Assembly: GCF_019024285.1 (NCBI RefSeq)
Contig: NZ_WMKZ01000027.1
Coordinates: forward strand, 1 to 64,000
Source: Alkalihalobacterium elongatum
GTDB taxonomy: Bacteria > Bacillota > Bacilli > Bacillales > Bacillaceae_F
Direction of reading: 5' to 3'
Length of the DNA: 64,000 nt
Part shown: piece after piece, positions 16,796-31,090 of the stretch
Layout of the letters: each line of letters opens with the position of its first letter
Numbering within the stretch: the first letter of the stretch is position 1
The notes under the pieces: model-generated
Database searches by the model: none
Seen by the model: only the letters and a program-made list of their open reading frames with translations
Told to the model about the DNA's origin: nothing
Made by a program: the position numbers and the translations under genes

Positions 16796-17101
16796 TTACT
16801 CTCCTTCCTTCAGTAAATGATATTGTTCTAAGAACTTTTGTATCGCAAACCGCAGCTTGGCATTGGTAACACGACCAGTTTCATTAATGCTATTTTTCAC
16901 TTCATCTGAGACATAATCTATGACTCTTAGGTGTTGGACGTTCTTCTTTTTAGCTTTGTCGTATTTGCGACTATCACCATCAGCAATGTAAACAAAGCGA
17001 TGATCAATAATGCTAATTACTACACAAAACCGTTCCCGATCACGACCTCTTATTACTTCAACGATCTGTCCAATAACTGGCTGCGAATCAGGATCTTTCA
17101 T
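16796..17101 (-). CDS. KOW-domain RNA-binding protein (ybzG position)
   Basis: The 101-residue protein begins with a KOW-like segment ([20 protein letters not shown]), then [22 protein letters not shown], resembling L14e/L19e-type RNA-binding proteins. The same small gene lies between map and infA in Bacillus (ybzG in B. subtilis, from memory). The role is unproven; ribosome association is likely from context. GAAGGTGATGG precedes the ATG, and the gene starts 18 bases after map. Confidence 0.8.
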   Translation of the reverse strand: MKDPDSQPVIGQIVEVIRGRDRERFCVVISIIDHRFVYIADGDSRKYDKAKKKNVQHLRVIDYVSDEVKNSINETGRVTNAKLRFAIQKFLEQYHLLKEGE

Positions 17102-17119
17102 CTTCCATCACCTTCATAA

Positions 17120-18564
<1,445 letters not shown>

Positions 18565-18585
18565 CTATTTTCCCTTAGTTTCTAG

Positions 18586-19878
18586 TTACTTTATGAATCC
18601 TTTGTAATGACGTTTAATTAACTGACTCTCGATTTGTTTCATCGTATCTAATGCTACACCAACGACAATTAATAATCCAGTTCCGCCAATTTGAATCGCA
18701 GGAGGTAATCCCATAAACGCTGTAAAGAACACTGGAATAATTGAGACAACAGCTAAGAACAGTGCTCCAACTAGTGTCAGTCGATACAGGATACGAGTAA
18801 TATATTCCTGTGTCGTCCTACCTGGGCGTATACCAGGGATATAACCGCCTTGTTTTTTTAGATTTTCCGCTAATTGCTCTGGATTAACCTGTATAAACGT
18901 ATAGAAATAAGTAAATCCAATAATGAGCAATGCATATAGTACCATGCCGTACGGGTTATTTATATCAAAAATTGTAGTTACCCAGCGAGCTATCGTGTTT
19001 TCTCCACCAAAGAAACCAGCAATCGTCGGTGGAAACATAAATAGTGATAAAGCAAAAATTACAGGAATAACCCCAGCTGCATTTACCTTTAACGGTAGAT
19101 GAGTTGATTGTCCTCCAACAGGACTTCTTCCAACAAGACGCTTAGCATATTGAACTGGAATTTTACGCAATGCCTGTTGAACATAGATCACTCCTACAAC
19201 TACAGCAAGGACAGCTAGAAGTAGAAGTAATACTGTAACGATGCTTAAAAACAGTTGCTCACCAGCTTCCTGAATTTGTAAAGCATAGATTTGGTTAACT
19301 GCATTTGGGATACCAGCCGCTATACCAGCAAAGATGATAATGGAAATACCGTTTCCAACACCTTTAGCAGTAATTTGTTCACCAAGCCACATTAAAAATG
19401 CCGTTCCAGCCGTAAGTACGAGTGCAATAAATAGATAGGTAGGAACAGTTGGGTTAGGGATTAATCCTGGGAATATCGTATTAAATCCGATTGACATTCC
19501 TAGTGCTTGTATAAAACCTAACACAATTGTTCCATATCGAGTGACTTGAGCCAATTTCCGACGACCTGCTTCACCCTGTTTTGCCCATTCTGCAAACTTA
19601 GGCACTACATCCATTTGAAGTAATTGAACAACGATGGATGCGGTGATATACGGCATAATTCCCATTGCAAAAATCGAAAAGTTACCTAATGCTCCACCAC
19701 CAAATGTATTTAAAAACCCGAACGCATTCGCTTGATCATAGAAATTTAATACATCTTTGTTCGAACCAGGTACAGGAATAAATGTACCAATTCGAAATAC
19801 AATAAGCATTAATAGAGTAAAGATAACCTTTCGTCTTAAGTCACCTACGCGCATAATGTTGGAGATCGTCCGGAACAT
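18586..19878 (-). CDS. secY: Protein translocase subunit SecY
   Basis: The 430-residue protein has ten membrane segments and family hallmarks such as FGGGALGNFSIFAMGIMPYI, KRLVGRSPVGGQSTHLPLK and IPGIRPG. It forms the protein-conducting channel with SecE, which is encoded at 46170-46367. Its first base overlaps the last base of the rplO stop. Confidence 0.98.
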   Translation of the reverse strand: MFRTISNIMRVGDLRRKVIFTLLMLIVFRIGTFIPVPGSNKDVLNFYDQANAFGFLNTFGGGALGNFSIFAMGIMPYITASIVVQLLQMDVVPKFAEWAKQGEAGRRKLAQVTRYGTIVLGFIQALGMSIGFNTIFPGLIPNPTVPTYLFIALVLTAGTAFLMWLGEQITAKGVGNGISIIIFAGIAAGIPNAVNQIYALQIQEAGEQLFLSIVTVLLLLLAVLAVVVGVIYVQQALRKIPVQYAKRLVGRSPVGGQSTHLPLKVNAAGVIPVIFALSLFMFPPTIAGFFGGENTIARWVTTIFDINNPYGMVLYALLIIGFTYFYTFIQVNPEQLAENLKKQGGYIPGIRPGRTTQEYITRILYRLTLVGALFLAVVSIIPVFFTAFMGLPPAIQIGGTGLLIVVGVALDTMKQIESQLIKRHYKGFIK

Positions 19879-20318
19879 TAAATCACCTCAGTTTTTCCGC
19901 CAGCAGCTTCGATCGCTTCTACAGCTGTAGCAGAAAACTTATTGGCTTTCACTGTAAGTTGCTTCTCAAGCTTGCCGTTACCAAGGATCTTAATACCATC
20001 CTTAACGTTCTTAACTACACCAGTTTCGATTAATAACTCAGGTGTAACTTCAGTTCCTGCATCAAAACGGTTTAATGTCTCAAGATTTACAATTGTAAAC
20101 TCTTTGCGAGTTGGGTTTGTAAATCCACGTTTTGGTAAACGACGGAAAATAGGATTTTGTCCACCTTCAAATCCTGGACGAACACCACCACCTGAACGTG
20201 CGTTTTGTCCTTTATGTCCACGACCAGCTGTTTTTCCGTTACCACTTCCGATACCACGTCCGACGCGGTTACGTACTTTACGAGAACCTTCTGCAGGCTT
20301 CAACTCATGAAGTTTCAT
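19878..20318 (-). CDS. rplO: 50S ribosomal protein L15
   Basis: The 146-residue protein has the glycine- and arginine-rich N-terminus ([19 protein letters not shown]) and [18 protein letters not shown] of L15. It directly precedes secY, the usual spc operon arrangement. Confidence 0.98.
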   Translation of the reverse strand: MKLHELKPAEGSRKVRNRVGRGIGSGNGKTAGRGHKGQNARSGGGVRPGFEGGQNPIFRRLPKRGFTNPTRKEFTIVNLETLNRFDAGTEVTPELLIETGVVKNVKDGIKILGNGKLEKQLTVKANKFSATAVEAIEAAGGKTEVI

Positions 20319-20347
20319 GTTGCCACCTCCTCTTAAGTAAGTTTCAA

Positions 20348-20536
20348 TTACGCATCGATTTCTTTAACTGTTACTAAGTGTGATACTTTGTTAACCATAC
20401 CACGAATAGCAGCGTTATCTTGTTGTACTACAGTTTGGTGCATCTTGCGTAAGCCTAAAGTTTTTACAGTAATACGTTGGTCCTCAGGACGACCGATAAT
20501 GCTTCTAGTGAGGGTAATCTCTAACTTTTTAGCCAC
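20348..20536 (-). CDS. rpmD: 50S ribosomal protein L30
   Basis: The 62-residue protein ([36 protein letters not shown]) matches bacterial L30. It lies between rpsE and rplO with short spacers. Confidence 0.97.
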   Translation of the reverse strand: MAKKLEITLTRSIIGRPEDQRITVKTLGLRKMHQTVVQQDNAAIRGMVNKVSHLVTVKEIDA

Positions 20537-20549
20537 GTCTTTTCCCTCC

Positions 20550-21047
20550 TTATCCTAGCAGTTCTTCTACTGATTTACCACGTAATTTAGCAACCTCTTC
20601 AGCGCGCTTAAGTTCTTTAAGACCTTCAATAGTTGCACGAACCATATTAATAGGATTATTTGATCCTAATGATTTTGATAAAATATCGCCTACACCAGCA
20701 AGCTCAAGTACTGCACGTACAGGTCCACCAGCGATAACTCCAGTACCCTCTGATGCTGGTTTCAATAATACTCGTCCTGCACCGAAGTGACCTAAGATCT
20801 CATGTGGAATTGTTGTACCAACAACTGGTACTTCAATTAAGTTCTTCTTTGCATCTTCAATTGCTTTACGAATTGCTTCAGGAACTTCTTGAGCTTTACC
20901 CATTCCAAAGCCGACATGTCCGTTTTTATCACCAACAACTACTAATGCAGCAAAGCGGAAACGACGTCCACCTTTTACTACTTTAGCTACACGGTTAACG
21001 GCAACAACTTTTTCTTCAAGCTCCAACGTATTTGCATCGATACGCAT
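20550..21047 (-). CDS. rpsE: 30S ribosomal protein S5
   Basis: At 165 residues it has the double-stranded RNA-binding-like core [32 protein letters not shown] and the C-terminal [11 protein letters not shown]. The loop around VVKGGRR is where spectinomycin-resistance changes occur in this family; nothing unusual is seen. Confidence 0.98.
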   Translation of the reverse strand: MRIDANTLELEEKVVAVNRVAKVVKGGRRFRFAALVVVGDKNGHVGFGMGKAQEVPEAIRKAIEDAKKNLIEVPVVGTTIPHEILGHFGAGRVLLKPASEGTGVIAGGPVRAVLELAGVGDILSKSLGSNNPINMVRATIEGLKELKRAEEVAKLRGKSVEELLG

Positions 21048-21068
21048 TTAGTTTCCCTCCTTTTTACA

Positions 21069-21431
21069 TTAAAATTGTAATCCAGCTTCACGAGCTGCAT
21101 CAGCTAATACTTGAACACGTCCGTGATATAAGTAACCACCACGGTCAAATACGATAGTAGTGTGCCCTTTTTCAACAGCACGTTTAGCTACAAGTTCTCC
21201 AACAGCTTTAGCTGCTTCTTTATTTCCACCGTTCTCTAAGTTAAGTTCTTTATCTAAACTTGACGCAGAAGCTAATGTTACGCCGTTCACATCATCAATT
21301 AGCTGTGCGTAAATGTGTTTAGAAGAACGGAAAACATTTAAACGTGGACGTTCAGGAGTACCTGTGATCGTGCGACGAACGTGAGCATGTCTTTTCTTAC
21401 GCGACAAATTTTTGTCAGGCTTCGTAATCAT
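21069..21431 (-). CDS. rplR: 50S ribosomal protein L18
   Basis: At 120 residues it contains [20 protein letters not shown] and the [12 protein letters not shown] end, which bind 5S rRNA with L5. It has a basic N-terminus and sits between rplF and rpsE. Confidence 0.98.
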   Translation of the reverse strand: MITKPDKNLSRKKRHAHVRRTITGTPERPRLNVFRSSKHIYAQLIDDVNGVTLASASSLDKELNLENGGNKEAAKAVGELVAKRAVEKGHTTIVFDRGGYLYHGRVQVLADAAREAGLQF

Positions 21432-21461
21432 TGAACGTCATTCCTTTCCGTTAACTATTTA

Positions 21462-21998
21462 TTATTTACCAGTTTTACCTTCTTTACGACGTACATATTC
21501 ACCTTCATAACGGATTCCTTTTCCTTTATAAGGCTCAGGTAAACGTACAGAACGAATGTTAGCTGCGATAGCACCAACACGCTCTTTATCGATACCTTTT
21601 ACAAGTACTTTTGTATTTGAAGGAACTTCGATTTCGATACCTTGCTCAGGCTCGATTTCTACTGGGTGAGAGTAACCAACATTTAATACTAATTTTGAAC
21701 CAGATTTTGTTGCACGGTAACCTACCCCGATTAACTCTAATCCTTTTTCGTATCCTTTTGTTACACCTTCAACCATGTTACTGATGATACTACGAGTTGT
21801 TCCGTGTAAAGAGCGGTGTTCCTTGTTATCACTTGGACGTTCGATAACGATTTGGTTCTCCTCTACTTTTACATCCATTTCTGGGTGTACATTACGGCTA
21901 AGTTCACCTTTAGGGCCTTTAACCGTAATTACGTTGTTGTTAAGAGTAACTGTTACTCCACTTGGAACTTCAATTGGTTTCTTACCAATACGTGACAT
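21462..21998 (-). CDS. rplF: 50S ribosomal protein L6
   Basis: At 178 residues it has the two-domain L6 pattern: [31 protein letters not shown], and [19 protein letters not shown] at the end. It lies near the factor-binding region of the 50S subunit. Confidence 0.98.
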   Translation of the reverse strand: MSRIGKKPIEVPSGVTVTLNNNVITVKGPKGELSRNVHPEMDVKVEENQIVIERPSDNKEHRSLHGTTRSIISNMVEGVTKGYEKGLELIGVGYRATKSGSKLVLNVGYSHPVEIEPEQGIEIEVPSNTKVLVKGIDKERVGAIAANIRSVRLPEPYKGKGIRYEGEYVRRKEGKTGK

Positions 21999-22028
21999 AT
22001 CTTACACCTCCAATCTTACCTTTAATGA

Positions 22029-22427
22029 TTACCAAACGTAAGCTAGTACTTCTCCGCCTACTTGTTGTTGACGTGCATCTTTATCCGTCATAATACCTTT
22101 AGATGTTGAAACGATAGCAATACCTAATCCGCCTAAAACACGGGGTACTTCCGTAGCTTTTGCGTATACACGAAGACCAGGCTTACTAATACGTTTTAAT
22201 CCAGTAATTACTCGCTCGTTGTTTGCACCGTATTTTAAGAAGATACGAATCACACCTTGTTTGTTATCTTCGATATATTCAAAGTCACGGATGAAACCTT
22301 CACGCTTTAAGATTTCAGCGATTTGTTTTTTGATATTAGAAGCAGGTACTTCTAATTTCTCGTGACGAACTACGTTCGCATTACGGATGCGAGTTAGCAA
22401 ATCTGCAACAGGATCTGTCATGACCAT
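22029..22427 (-). CDS. rpsH: 30S ribosomal protein S8
   Basis: At 132 residues it begins [17 protein letters not shown] and ends [10 protein letters not shown], with STSKGIMTD in the conserved core. S8 binds the central domain of 16S rRNA and, in the E. coli model, its own spc mRNA. Confidence 0.98.
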   Translation of the reverse strand: MVMTDPVADLLTRIRNANVVRHEKLEVPASNIKKQIAEILKREGFIRDFEYIEDNKQGVIRIFLKYGANNERVITGLKRISKPGLRVYAKATEVPRVLGGLGIAIVSTSKGIMTDKDARQQQVGGEVLAYVW

Positions 22428-22455
22428 CTATATTACCTCCTTCCCATTTAAGGGT

Positions 22456-22662
<207 letters not shown>

Positions 22663-22670
22663 TTAGCCGA

Positions 22671-23210
22671 TTATTTTTGGAATGGCATGCCCATTTGTGT
22701 TAATAACTCACGAGCTTCTTCATCCGTGTTTGCAGTCGTTACAATAACGATATCCATACCACGTACTTTATCAACTTTATCATACTCAATTTCAGGGAAG
22801 ATTAATTGCTCTTTCACACCTAGTGTATAGTTTCCACGACCGTCGAAAGCTTTTTTAGAAACTCCACGGAAGTCACGTACACGTGGTAATGAAACTGAAA
22901 TTAATTTATCTAAGAATTCGTACATGCGCTCACCGCGTAGTGTTACCTTCGCACCGATTGGCATGCCCTCACGTAACTTAAATCCTGCGATTGATTTCTT
23001 TGCTTTTGTGATTAATGGCTTTTGACCAGCAATTTGAGTTAACTCTTCAACTGCCTTGTCTAAAGCTTTAGGGTTAGCAACAGCGTCACCAACACCCATG
23101 TTAATGACGATTTTTTCTACTTTAGGTACACCCATAACTGATGGGTAGTTAAATTTCTCAACTAAAGAAGATACGATCTCACTGTTATACTTCTCTTTTA
23201 AACGAGTCAT
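22671..23210 (-). CDS. rplE: 50S ribosomal protein L5
   Basis: At 179 residues it has [35 protein letters not shown], and [14 protein letters not shown] near the end. It bridges 5S rRNA to the head of the 30S subunit. The gene is between rplX and rpsN as in all Bacilli. Confidence 0.98.
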   Translation of the reverse strand: MTRLKEKYNSEIVSSLVEKFNYPSVMGVPKVEKIVINMGVGDAVANPKALDKAVEELTQIAGQKPLITKAKKSIAGFKLREGMPIGAKVTLRGERMYEFLDKLISVSLPRVRDFRGVSKKAFDGRGNYTLGVKEQLIFPEIEYDKVDKVRGMDIVIVTTANTDEEARELLTQMGMPFQK

Positions 23211-23235
23211 ACGATTGACCTCCTTTCAACACTGA

Positions 23236-23547
23236 CTACTTATCTAGTGCTTCGCCAGATTTTTTCGCAATACGTACTTTTTTACCATCTTCTACTTTAT
23301 AGCCAATACGTGTTGGCTCGCCCGTTTTAGGGTCAATAATCATTACGTTAGAAACATGGATTGCAGCCTCTTTGCTTACAATTCCACCCTGTGGGTTATC
23401 TTGAGAAGGTTTAGCATGTTTTTTAACAATGTTAACACCTTCAACAAGTACACGGTCTTTCTTAGGGTATGCTTCTAAAATAACGCCTTGTTTACCTTTA
23501 TCTTTACCAGAGATCACTTTTACTGTGTCGCCTTTTTTAACGTGCAT
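23236..23547 (-). CDS. rplX: 50S ribosomal protein L24
   Basis: At 103 residues it starts with a KOW motif ([20 protein letters not shown]) and has [19 protein letters not shown]. It is an assembly initiator for the large subunit. Confidence 0.98.
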   Translation of the reverse strand: MHVKKGDTVKVISGKDKGKQGVILEAYPKKDRVLVEGVNIVKKHAKPSQDNPQGGIVSKEAAIHVSNVMIIDPKTGEPTRIGYKVEDGKKVRIAKKSGEALDK

Positions 23548-23585
23548 GTAATCATCGCACCTCCTTATAAAAGGGATGATGTATA

Positions 23586-23954
23586 TTATAGTACTTCCGG
23601 AGCTAAAGAAACGATTTTCATAAATTGCTTTTCACGAAGCTCACGTGCAACTGGTCCGAAGATACGAGTTCCACGAGGACCTTTGTCATCACGTACAATT
23701 ACCGCTGCGTTTTCATCAAATTTAATGTAAGATCCGTCTGTACGACGTACGCCGCTCTTAGAGCGAACGATTACCGCCTTAACAACGTCACCTTTCTTGA
23801 CAACGCCGCCTGGTGTTGCTTGTTTTACAGAACAAACGATAATGTCACCGACGTTTGCAGTTTTACGGCCAGAACCACCTAAAACTTTAATACATAGAAC
23901 TTCACGAGCTCCAGAGTTGTCAGCAACTTTTAAACGACTCTCCTGTTGAATCAT
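23586..23954 (-). CDS. rplN: 50S ribosomal protein L14
   Basis: The 122-residue protein begins [19 protein letters not shown] and has [20 protein letters not shown], the signature of L14, which sits at the subunit interface. Confidence 0.98.
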   Translation of the reverse strand: MIQQESRLKVADNSGAREVLCIKVLGGSGRKTANVGDIIVCSVKQATPGGVVKKGDVVKAVIVRSKSGVRRTDGSYIKFDENAAVIVRDDKGPRGTRIFGPVARELREKQFMKIVSLAPEVL

Positions 23955-23989
23955 ACGATCTTACCTCCCTTCAGGTTAAAAAGAATGAG

Positions 23990-24250
23990 TTAGATAATAA
24001 CTGCTTCTTCTACTACTTCTACTAAACGGAAGCGTTTGTCTTTAGATAATGGACGAGTTTCCATAATCTTAACAATATCGCCAACTTTAGCTGTGTTTTC
24101 TTCATCATGGGCCTTGAACTTTTTAGAGTACTTTACGCGCTTTCCGTATAAACGATCTTTCTTGTATGTCTCAACAAGAACAGTAATTGTTTTATCCATC
24201 TTATCTGAAACTACGCGTCCGATGTACACTTTGCGTTGGTTGCGTTCCAT
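23990..24250 (-). CDS. rpsQ: 30S ribosomal protein S17
   Basis: At 86 residues this OB-fold protein has [28 protein letters not shown] and [20 protein letters not shown], all typical of S17. It is followed by rplN after about 35 bases. Confidence 0.98.
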   Translation of the reverse strand: MERNQRKVYIGRVVSDKMDKTITVLVETYKKDRLYGKRVKYSKKFKAHDEENTAKVGDIVKIMETRPLSKDKRFRLVEVVEEAVII

Positions 24251-24271
24251 TTAAGCAAACCTCCTCTCAAA

Positions 24272-25561
<1,290 letters not shown>

Positions 25562-25563
25562 GC

Positions 25564-25908
25564 TTATCCCTCCTTCTTTTCTGAAACAACGATTGTAATG
25601 TGACTTGTGCGCTTGTTAATTCGGCTAGCACGTCCCATAGCACGTGGACGGAAGCGTTTCAATGTTACGCCCTCATCTACGAATACTTCTTTAATGAATA
25701 AGTTATTTGGTTCCATTTCATAATTGTGTTCTGCGTTTGCGATTGCAGAATTTAAAAGCTTTTCTACAATTGGAGAAGCAGCTTTTGGTGTATGGCGTAG
25801 GATAGCGATTGCTTCACCGACTTGCTTACCTCGGATTAAGTCCACAACTAGACGAACTTTTCGAGGAGCCACACGAACTTGTTTAGCTACAGCTTTAGCT
25901 TGTTGCAT
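25564..25908 (-). CDS. rplV: 50S ribosomal protein L22
   Basis: At 114 residues it has the tunnel-reaching loop region and [37 protein letters not shown]. The ATG at 25908 lies nine bases after GGGGAGG; the TTG at 25914 is only three bases from it. It begins 22 bases after the rpsS stop. Confidence 0.97.
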   Translation of the reverse strand: MQQAKAVAKQVRVAPRKVRLVVDLIRGKQVGEAIAILRHTPKAASPIVEKLLNSAIANAEHNYEMEPNNLFIKEVFVDEGVTLKRFRPRAMGRASRINKRTSHITIVVSEKKEG

Positions 25909-25930
25909 TGTCAAGGACCTCCCCTCTTAA

Positions 25931-26209
25931 TTAACGTCTTGTTTTCTTATCATCAGCAGCATGACCTTTGTACGAACGTGTAGGTGCGAATTCACCTAGT
26001 TTGTGTCCGACCATGTCTTCTGAAACATATACTGGAACATGTTTACGACCATCGTAAACTGCAATTGTATGCCCGATAAACTCAGGGAAAATAGTTGAAC
26101 GACGAGACCAAGTTTTGATAACCTTTTTCTCATTGTTTTCGTTCATAACTTCGACCTTCTTCATTAAATGATCATCGACGAAAGGTCCCTTTTTTAAACT
26201 ACGGCCCAT
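25931..26209 (-). CDS. rpsS: 30S ribosomal protein S19
   Basis: The 92-residue protein has [34 protein letters not shown] and [14 protein letters not shown], diagnostic of S19 in the head of the small subunit. Confidence 0.98.
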   Translation of the reverse strand: MGRSLKKGPFVDDHLMKKVEVMNENNEKKVIKTWSRRSTIFPEFIGHTIAVYDGRKHVPVYVSEDMVGHKLGEFAPTRSYKGHAADDKKTRR

Positions 26210-26266
26210 GAATAAACCTCCCTTCGTGATTGATCCACGGTTCTAATGAACCGTGAAACAACCCCG

Positions 26267-27097
26267 TTATTTTTTGCGACGACGTACAATGTACTTATCT
26301 GAACTCTTGTTTTTCTTACGTGTTTTGTAACCAAGTGTTGGTTTACCCCATGGAGACATTGGTGATTTACGTCCGATTGGAGCACGACCTTCACCACCAC
26401 CGTGTGGGTGATCGTTAGGGTTCATAACAGATCCACGTACAGTTGGGCGTTTACCTAACCAACGAGAGCGACCTGCTTTACCAATGTTAACTAGTTCATG
26501 CTCATCGTTTCCTACAGAACCGATTGTTGCACGACAAGTAGATAGGATATAACGTGTTTCACCTGATTTTAAACGAACTAATACGTAGTCTCCTTCTTTA
26601 CCAAGAAGTTGAGCTTCTGCTCCAGCAGAACGTACTAATTGTGCACCTTTACCAGGCTTTAATTCGATATTGTGAATTACAGAACCGACAGGGATATTAA
26701 TTAGAGGAAGTGCGTTCCCTACTTTAATATCTGCATTTGCACCAGACTCAATTGTCATTCCAACTTTTAAACCTTTTGGTGCGATAATATAACGCTTCTC
26801 ACCATCAGCATAATTGATTAATGCGATATTAGCTGTACGGTTTGGATCGTACTCGATTGTAGCAACGCGGCCTGGAATACCATCTTTGTTGCGTTTGAAG
26901 TCGATAATACGATACTTACGTTTGTGTCCGCCACCTTGATGACGTACAGTTAGTTTACCTTGGTTGTTACGACCACCTTTATTGTGTAAAGGCGCTAATA
27001 GTGACTTTTCTGGTTTGTCAGTAGTGATTTCAGAAAAATCTAGGACTGACATTCCACGACGACCAGCACTGGTCGGTTTATACTTTTTAATCGCCAT
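26267..27097 (-). CDS. rplB: 50S ribosomal protein L2
   Basis: At 276 residues it has the conserved [39 protein letters not shown] and the [14 protein letters not shown] loop near the peptidyl transferase centre, containing the invariant histidine. No deviation is seen. Confidence 0.98.
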   Translation of the reverse strand: MAIKKYKPTSAGRRGMSVLDFSEITTDKPEKSLLAPLHNKGGRNNQGKLTVRHQGGGHKRKYRIIDFKRNKDGIPGRVATIEYDPNRTANIALINYADGEKRYIIAPKGLKVGMTIESGANADIKVGNALPLINIPVGSVIHNIELKPGKGAQLVRSAGAEAQLLGKEGDYVLVRLKSGETRYILSTCRATIGSVGNDEHELVNIGKAGRSRWLGKRPTVRGSVMNPNDHPHGGGEGRAPIGRKSPMSPWGKPTLGYKTRKKNKSSDKYIVRRRKK

Positions 27098-27124
27098 CTT
27101 GATTTCCCTCCTTCTCTGTTAAAC

Positions 27125-27415
27125 TTATACACCTTCAAAGAATTCTAATTCTTTGCTATCTGGTGTTAATGTAACGATTGCTTTTTTGCGTTTTGCAGTA
27201 TAACCTGCGTGACGACCGAAACGCTTGAATTTACCTTTGTAGTTCATTGTAGCTACCTTTTGAACTTTTACACCAAAGATTTCTTCAATAGCACTTTTAA
27301 TTTCAGTTTTGTTCGCGCGAGTGTCTACTTCAAACGTGTATTTCTTTTCAGACATTAAATCAGTTGAACGTTCTGTAATTACGGGGCGCTTGATGATATC
27401 ACGTGCGTTTGACAT
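27125..27415 (-). CDS. rplW: 50S ribosomal protein L23
   Basis: The 96-residue protein has [24 protein letters not shown] and the loop near VATMNYKGK. It docks trigger factor at the tunnel exit. Its ATG overlaps the rplD stop by one base. Confidence 0.98.
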   Translation of the reverse strand: MSNARDIIKRPVITERSTDLMSEKKYTFEVDTRANKTEIKSAIEEIFGVKVQKVATMNYKGKFKRFGRHAGYTAKRKKAIVTLTPDSKELEFFEGV

Positions 27416-28038
27416 TACGCTAGCACCTCCTCTACCTTTTCAACTGCACCTTTAGTAATGATTAGCTTATCGTGCTTAAGAACATCAAGTACATTTACTC
27501 CTTCAGCAGAAACAAATGTTACACCTGGAATGTTACGAGCAGATAATGCTACAGCATCATTGTAGTCAGCAGTTACAATTAATGCTTTACGATCTACTGA
27601 TAAGTTAGATAAGATCGAAACCATTTCTTTTGTTTTTGGTGCGTTTAATGCTAATTCTTCTAAAACAACAATCTCAGCAGCTTTAACCTTACTAGAAAGA
27701 GCTGACTTGATTGCTAAACGGCGTACTTTTTTAGGTAATTTATAACCGTAATCACGTGGTGTTGGACCGAATACTACTCCTCCACCTACCCATTGTGGTG
27801 AACGGATTGACCCTTGACGAGCGCGTCCAGTTCCCTTTTGGCGCCATGGCTTTCTACCGCCGCCGCGTACTTCAGAACGTCCTTTTGTCTTATGAGTACC
27901 TTGACGTAAAGATGCTTGTTGCATGACTACTGCGTCATGTAGAACATGCTCATTTGGTTCGATACCAAATACTGCATCAGATAATTCAATATCCCCAACT
28001 TGAGAGCCGGATTGATTAAATAATGCTACTTTAGGCAT
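27415..28038 (-). CDS. rplD: 50S ribosomal protein L4
   Basis: At 207 residues it has the tunnel loop [20 protein letters not shown] and [20 protein letters not shown]. In E. coli L4 autoregulates the S10 operon; whether it does so here is unknown, although the operon has a structured leader. Confidence 0.98.
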   Translation of the reverse strand: MPKVALFNQSGSQVGDIELSDAVFGIEPNEHVLHDAVVMQQASLRQGTHKTKGRSEVRGGGRKPWRQKGTGRARQGSIRSPQWVGGGVVFGPTPRDYGYKLPKKVRRLAIKSALSSKVKAAEIVVLEELALNAPKTKEMVSILSNLSVDRKALIVTADYNDAVALSARNIPGVTFVSAEGVNVLDVLKHDKLIITKGAVEKVEEVLA

Positions 28039-28063
28039 GATGTGTCCTCCTTTCCATTAAACG

Positions 28064-28693
28064 TTAGTCGTTTTTAACCGCACTTTTAACAGTTACGTAG
28101 CTCTTTTTAGCTCCTGGTACATTACCTTTAACTAATAGAAGATTACGATCTGTATCAACTTTAACGATTTCTAAATTTTGCACTGTAATTTGCTCTCCAC
28201 CCATACGTCCAGGTAAAGCTTTACCTTTAAATACTCGGTTAGGAGCTACAGGACCCATTGAACCAGGGCGACGGTGGTAACGAGAACCGTGAGACATAGG
28301 TCCACGAGATTGGTTGTGGCGCTTAATTGCACCTTGGAAACCTTTCCCTTTTGAAGTTCCTGTTACGTCTACTACGTCACCTACGTTAAATGTATCTGCC
28401 TTGACTTCTTGACCAACTTCAAACGTAGCAAGATCTACGTTGCGAATTTCTTTCACGAAGCGCTTAGGTGCTGTGTTTGCTTTTTCAGCGTGTCCTTTTT
28501 CAGGCTTAATCACACGGTTAGCTTTTTGATCATCAAAACCTAATTGAATAGCTTCATATCCATCGTTTTCTACAGTTTTCTTTTGAAGAACAACGTTCGG
28601 AGTAACTTCAATTACAGTTACAGGAATTACATCACCGTTTTCTGCAAACACTTGAGTCATACCGATTTTCTTCCCTAAGATTCCTTTGGTCAT
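28064..28693 (-). CDS. rplC: 50S ribosomal protein L3
   Basis: At 209 residues it has [31 protein letters not shown], and the loop [19 protein letters not shown] reaching the peptidyl transferase centre. It lies in the usual place between rpsJ and rplD, with a 106-base spacer from rpsJ. Confidence 0.98.
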   Translation of the reverse strand: MTKGILGKKIGMTQVFAENGDVIPVTVIEVTPNVVLQKKTVENDGYEAIQLGFDDQKANRVIKPEKGHAEKANTAPKRFVKEIRNVDLATFEVGQEVKADTFNVGDVVDVTGTSKGKGFQGAIKRHNQSRGPMSHGSRYHRRPGSMGPVAPNRVFKGKALPGRMGGEQITVQNLEIVKVDTDRNLLLVKGNVPGAKKSYVTVKSAVKND

Positions 28694-28799
28694 TAGTCAC
28701 ACCTCCTGTGTTTTCACTTTATATATTTTTTTGCCATTATTTTATAGTTAAAATTACGAAAAGTATTAATGAACCTCTCAAACTTTACATATGTTAATA

Positions 28800-29108
<309 letters not shown>

Positions 29109-29236
29109 TTAAGCCCCTCCTTTATCGTCCATTTTAATAAACAGACATACTCCGCGAAAATTTCCTCACACCCTGCCATGGCAATGGGGCCGGGTGTGTC
29201 AGCAACCTTTCGCATCATCGCTGTCACAGACCAACA
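29109..29236 (-). ncRNA. Structured leader of the S10 operon
   Basis: About 128 bases of untranslated leader hold nested pairings on the minus strand: GCGAAA with TTTCGC (29208-29213 and 29154-29159), CACACCC with GGGTGTG (29192-29198 and 29167-29173), and a TGCCATGGCA palindrome at the tip (29174-29183). This is far more structure than the neighbouring AT-rich DNA. It may serve autoregulation, antitermination or transcript stability. I cannot assign a named RNA family. Confidence 0.55.
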
Positions 29237-29242
29237 TTCAAT

Positions 29243-29271
29243 ATTATATATAATTGAAAAGTAAAATGCAA
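29243..29271 (-). promoter_or_regulatory. S10 operon promoter, proximal
   Basis: On the minus strand TTGCAT (29271-29266), 17 bases, TATAAT (29248-29243). The start of transcription would fall near 29236. Two promoters for the S10-spc-alpha cluster are known in B. subtilis, which fits. Confidence 0.65.
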
Positions 29272-29301
29272 GAACATTTTTCTGTTGATCACACTTTTAC
29301 T

Positions 29302-29330
29302 ATTATATATATTAATTGCTATAAATTCAA
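29302..29330 (-). promoter_or_regulatory. S10 operon promoter, distal
   Basis: On the minus strand TTGAAT (29330-29325), 17 bases, TATAAT (29307-29302). It is 59 bases upstream of the proximal promoter, with the same spacing and the same -10. Confidence 0.55.
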
Positions 29331-29734
29331 GTCATGTATTTAACTATATAGCTTCCATTATTATCAAACACTTAATATTTATACTTACACAAATAAATAC
29401 CGTTCATTTTGCACTTTAAACAAATAGTATGCATTATTATTGGATAATGTAATTTAACTTTTCCAAAACCTTTTTATCCACTGGAACAACCTTTTGATAA
29501 CTGATATTACTCCAACTCGTATACTCCGTTCTTCTTCCTCAACGACGCTTCCTATAGAAATTGTAATAAAAAGAAAAACAACTAGACCTTTCGGAATAAA
29601 TGATAAATGATATATATATATGCCTCTGACTCATTAAACTACTTTTAAAAAATTTGTTTTAAGTGATCACTTTCAATTATGTTAATTGCTACTTTCACCA
29701 TTTCGGGAATTATATCTAGAGTTTGCACCATGCC
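29331..29734. other. AT-rich gene-free stretch between tuf and rpsJ promoters
   Basis: About 400 bases without a convincing gene on either strand, tRNA, or extended inverted repeat. It is AT-rich and includes short runs such as GATATATATATAT. It could hold a further upstream promoter or UP-element sequence. I see nothing I can support. Confidence 0.6.
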
Positions 29735-29771
29735 AACAAAAAAGAAGTTCCTTGATATCAAGGAACTTCTT
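29735..29771 (-). terminator. Terminator after tuf
   Basis: A perfect 30-base palindrome (29742-29771, arm AAGAAGTTCCTTGAT) is followed on the minus strand by a T-run. It lies 12 bases past the tuf stop codon and ends the str operon. Confidence 0.93.
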
Positions 29772-29782
29772 ATGATTTATGA

Positions 29783-30970
29783 TTACTCTTGGATTGAAGC
29801 TACAACGCCAGCTCCAACTGTACGTCCACCTTCACGGATTGAGAACTTTGTTCCTTCTTCAATCGCGATTGGTGCAATTAGTTCAACAGTCATTTCGATG
29901 TTGTCACCAGGCATAACCATTTCTACACCTTCAGGAAGGTTACAAATACCAGTTACGTCAGTTGTACGGAAGTAGAACTGCGGACGGTAGTTTGTGAAGA
30001 ATGGAGTATGACGTCCACCCTCTTCTTTAGAAAGTACATAAACTTCTGCTTTGAACTTAGTGTGTGGAGTGATTGTACCAGGCTTAGCAAGTACTTGACC
30101 ACGTTGGATATCATCACGAGATACACCACGAAGAAGTGCACCAATGTTGTCACCAGCTTCAGCATAGTCAAGAAGCTTACGGAACATTTCAACTCCAGTT
30201 ACTGTAGTTTTGCTTGGCTCTTCAGCAAGTCCGATGATTTCGATTTCTTCACCAACTTTAACTTGTCCACGCTCAACACGTCCTGTAGCAACTGTACCAC
30301 GACCAGTGATTGAGAATACGTCCTCAACTGGCATCATGAATGGCTTTTCGTTGTCACGCTCTGGAGTTGGGATGTAAGAATCTACAGCGTCCATAAGCTC
30401 ATAGATTTTTGCTTCCCAAGCTTCGTCTCCTTCAAGAGCTTTAAGAGCAGAACCTTGGATAACTGGTACATCATCACCAGGGAAGTCATACTCGTTAAGA
30501 AGGTCACGAACTTCCATTTCTACTAATTCAAGTAGCTCTTCGTCGTCAACCATGTCGCATTTGTTTAAGAATACAACGATGTAAGGAACACCTACTTGAC
30601 GAGAAAGTAAGATGTGCTCACGAGTTTGTGGCATTGGGCCATCAGCAGCAGATACTACTAAGATAGCTCCGTCCATTTGTGCCGCACCAGTGATCATGTT
30701 TTTAACGTAGTCAGCATGTCCTGGGCAGTCAACGTGTGCATAGTGACGTGTATCAGTTTCATACTCAACGTGTGCAGTTGAGATTGTGATTCCACGCTCA
30801 CGCTCTTCTGGAGCTCCATCGATTTGATCATATGCACGAGCCTCTGCTCCACCTTTTTTAGCTAAAGCAGTTGTAATAGCAGCTGTTAATGTAGTTTTAC
30901 CATGGTCAACGTGTCCGATTGTACCAATGTTAGCATGTGTTTTCGAACGGTCAAATTTAGCTTTTCCCAT
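29783..30970 (-). CDS. tuf: Elongation factor Tu
   Basis: At 395 residues it has G1 [10 protein letters not shown]3 DCPGHADY, G4 NKCD and G5 GSALK-type motifs, then domains 2 and 3 ([33 protein letters not shown]). It delivers aminoacyl-tRNA. Codon use is strongly biased, as expected for a top-expressed protein. A single copy lies here, 120 bases after fusA. Confidence 0.98.
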   Translation of the reverse strand: MGKAKFDRSKTHANIGTIGHVDHGKTTLTAAITTALAKKGGAEARAYDQIDGAPEERERGITISTAHVEYETDTRHYAHVDCPGHADYVKNMITGAAQMDGAILVVSAADGPMPQTREHILLSRQVGVPYIVVFLNKCDMVDDEELLELVEMEVRDLLNEYDFPGDDVPVIQGSALKALEGDEAWEAKIYELMDAVDSYIPTPERDNEKPFMMPVEDVFSITGRGTVATGRVERGQVKVGEEIEIIGLAEEPSKTTVTGVEMFRKLLDYAEAGDNIGALLRGVSRDDIQRGQVLAKPGTITPHTKFKAEVYVLSKEEGGRHTPFFTNYRPQFYFRTTDVTGICNLPEGVEMVMPGDNIEMTVELIAPIAIEEGTKFSIREGGRTVGAGVVASIQE

Positions 30971-31090
30971 TTTACTTTTCCTCCCTTAAATACGTTTCAA
31001 TTATTATGGATAAGAAAGGCGAAATACCCATATATTATCACCTTTCTTAGCTTACAATAAACTCATTAGAGAAACAATAATTACTGAATA

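Noticed and set aside
29742-29771. Perfect 30-base palindrome as a mobile-element end
   Set aside because: Its position 12 bases after tuf with a T-run fits an intrinsic terminator, and no flanking duplication is seen.
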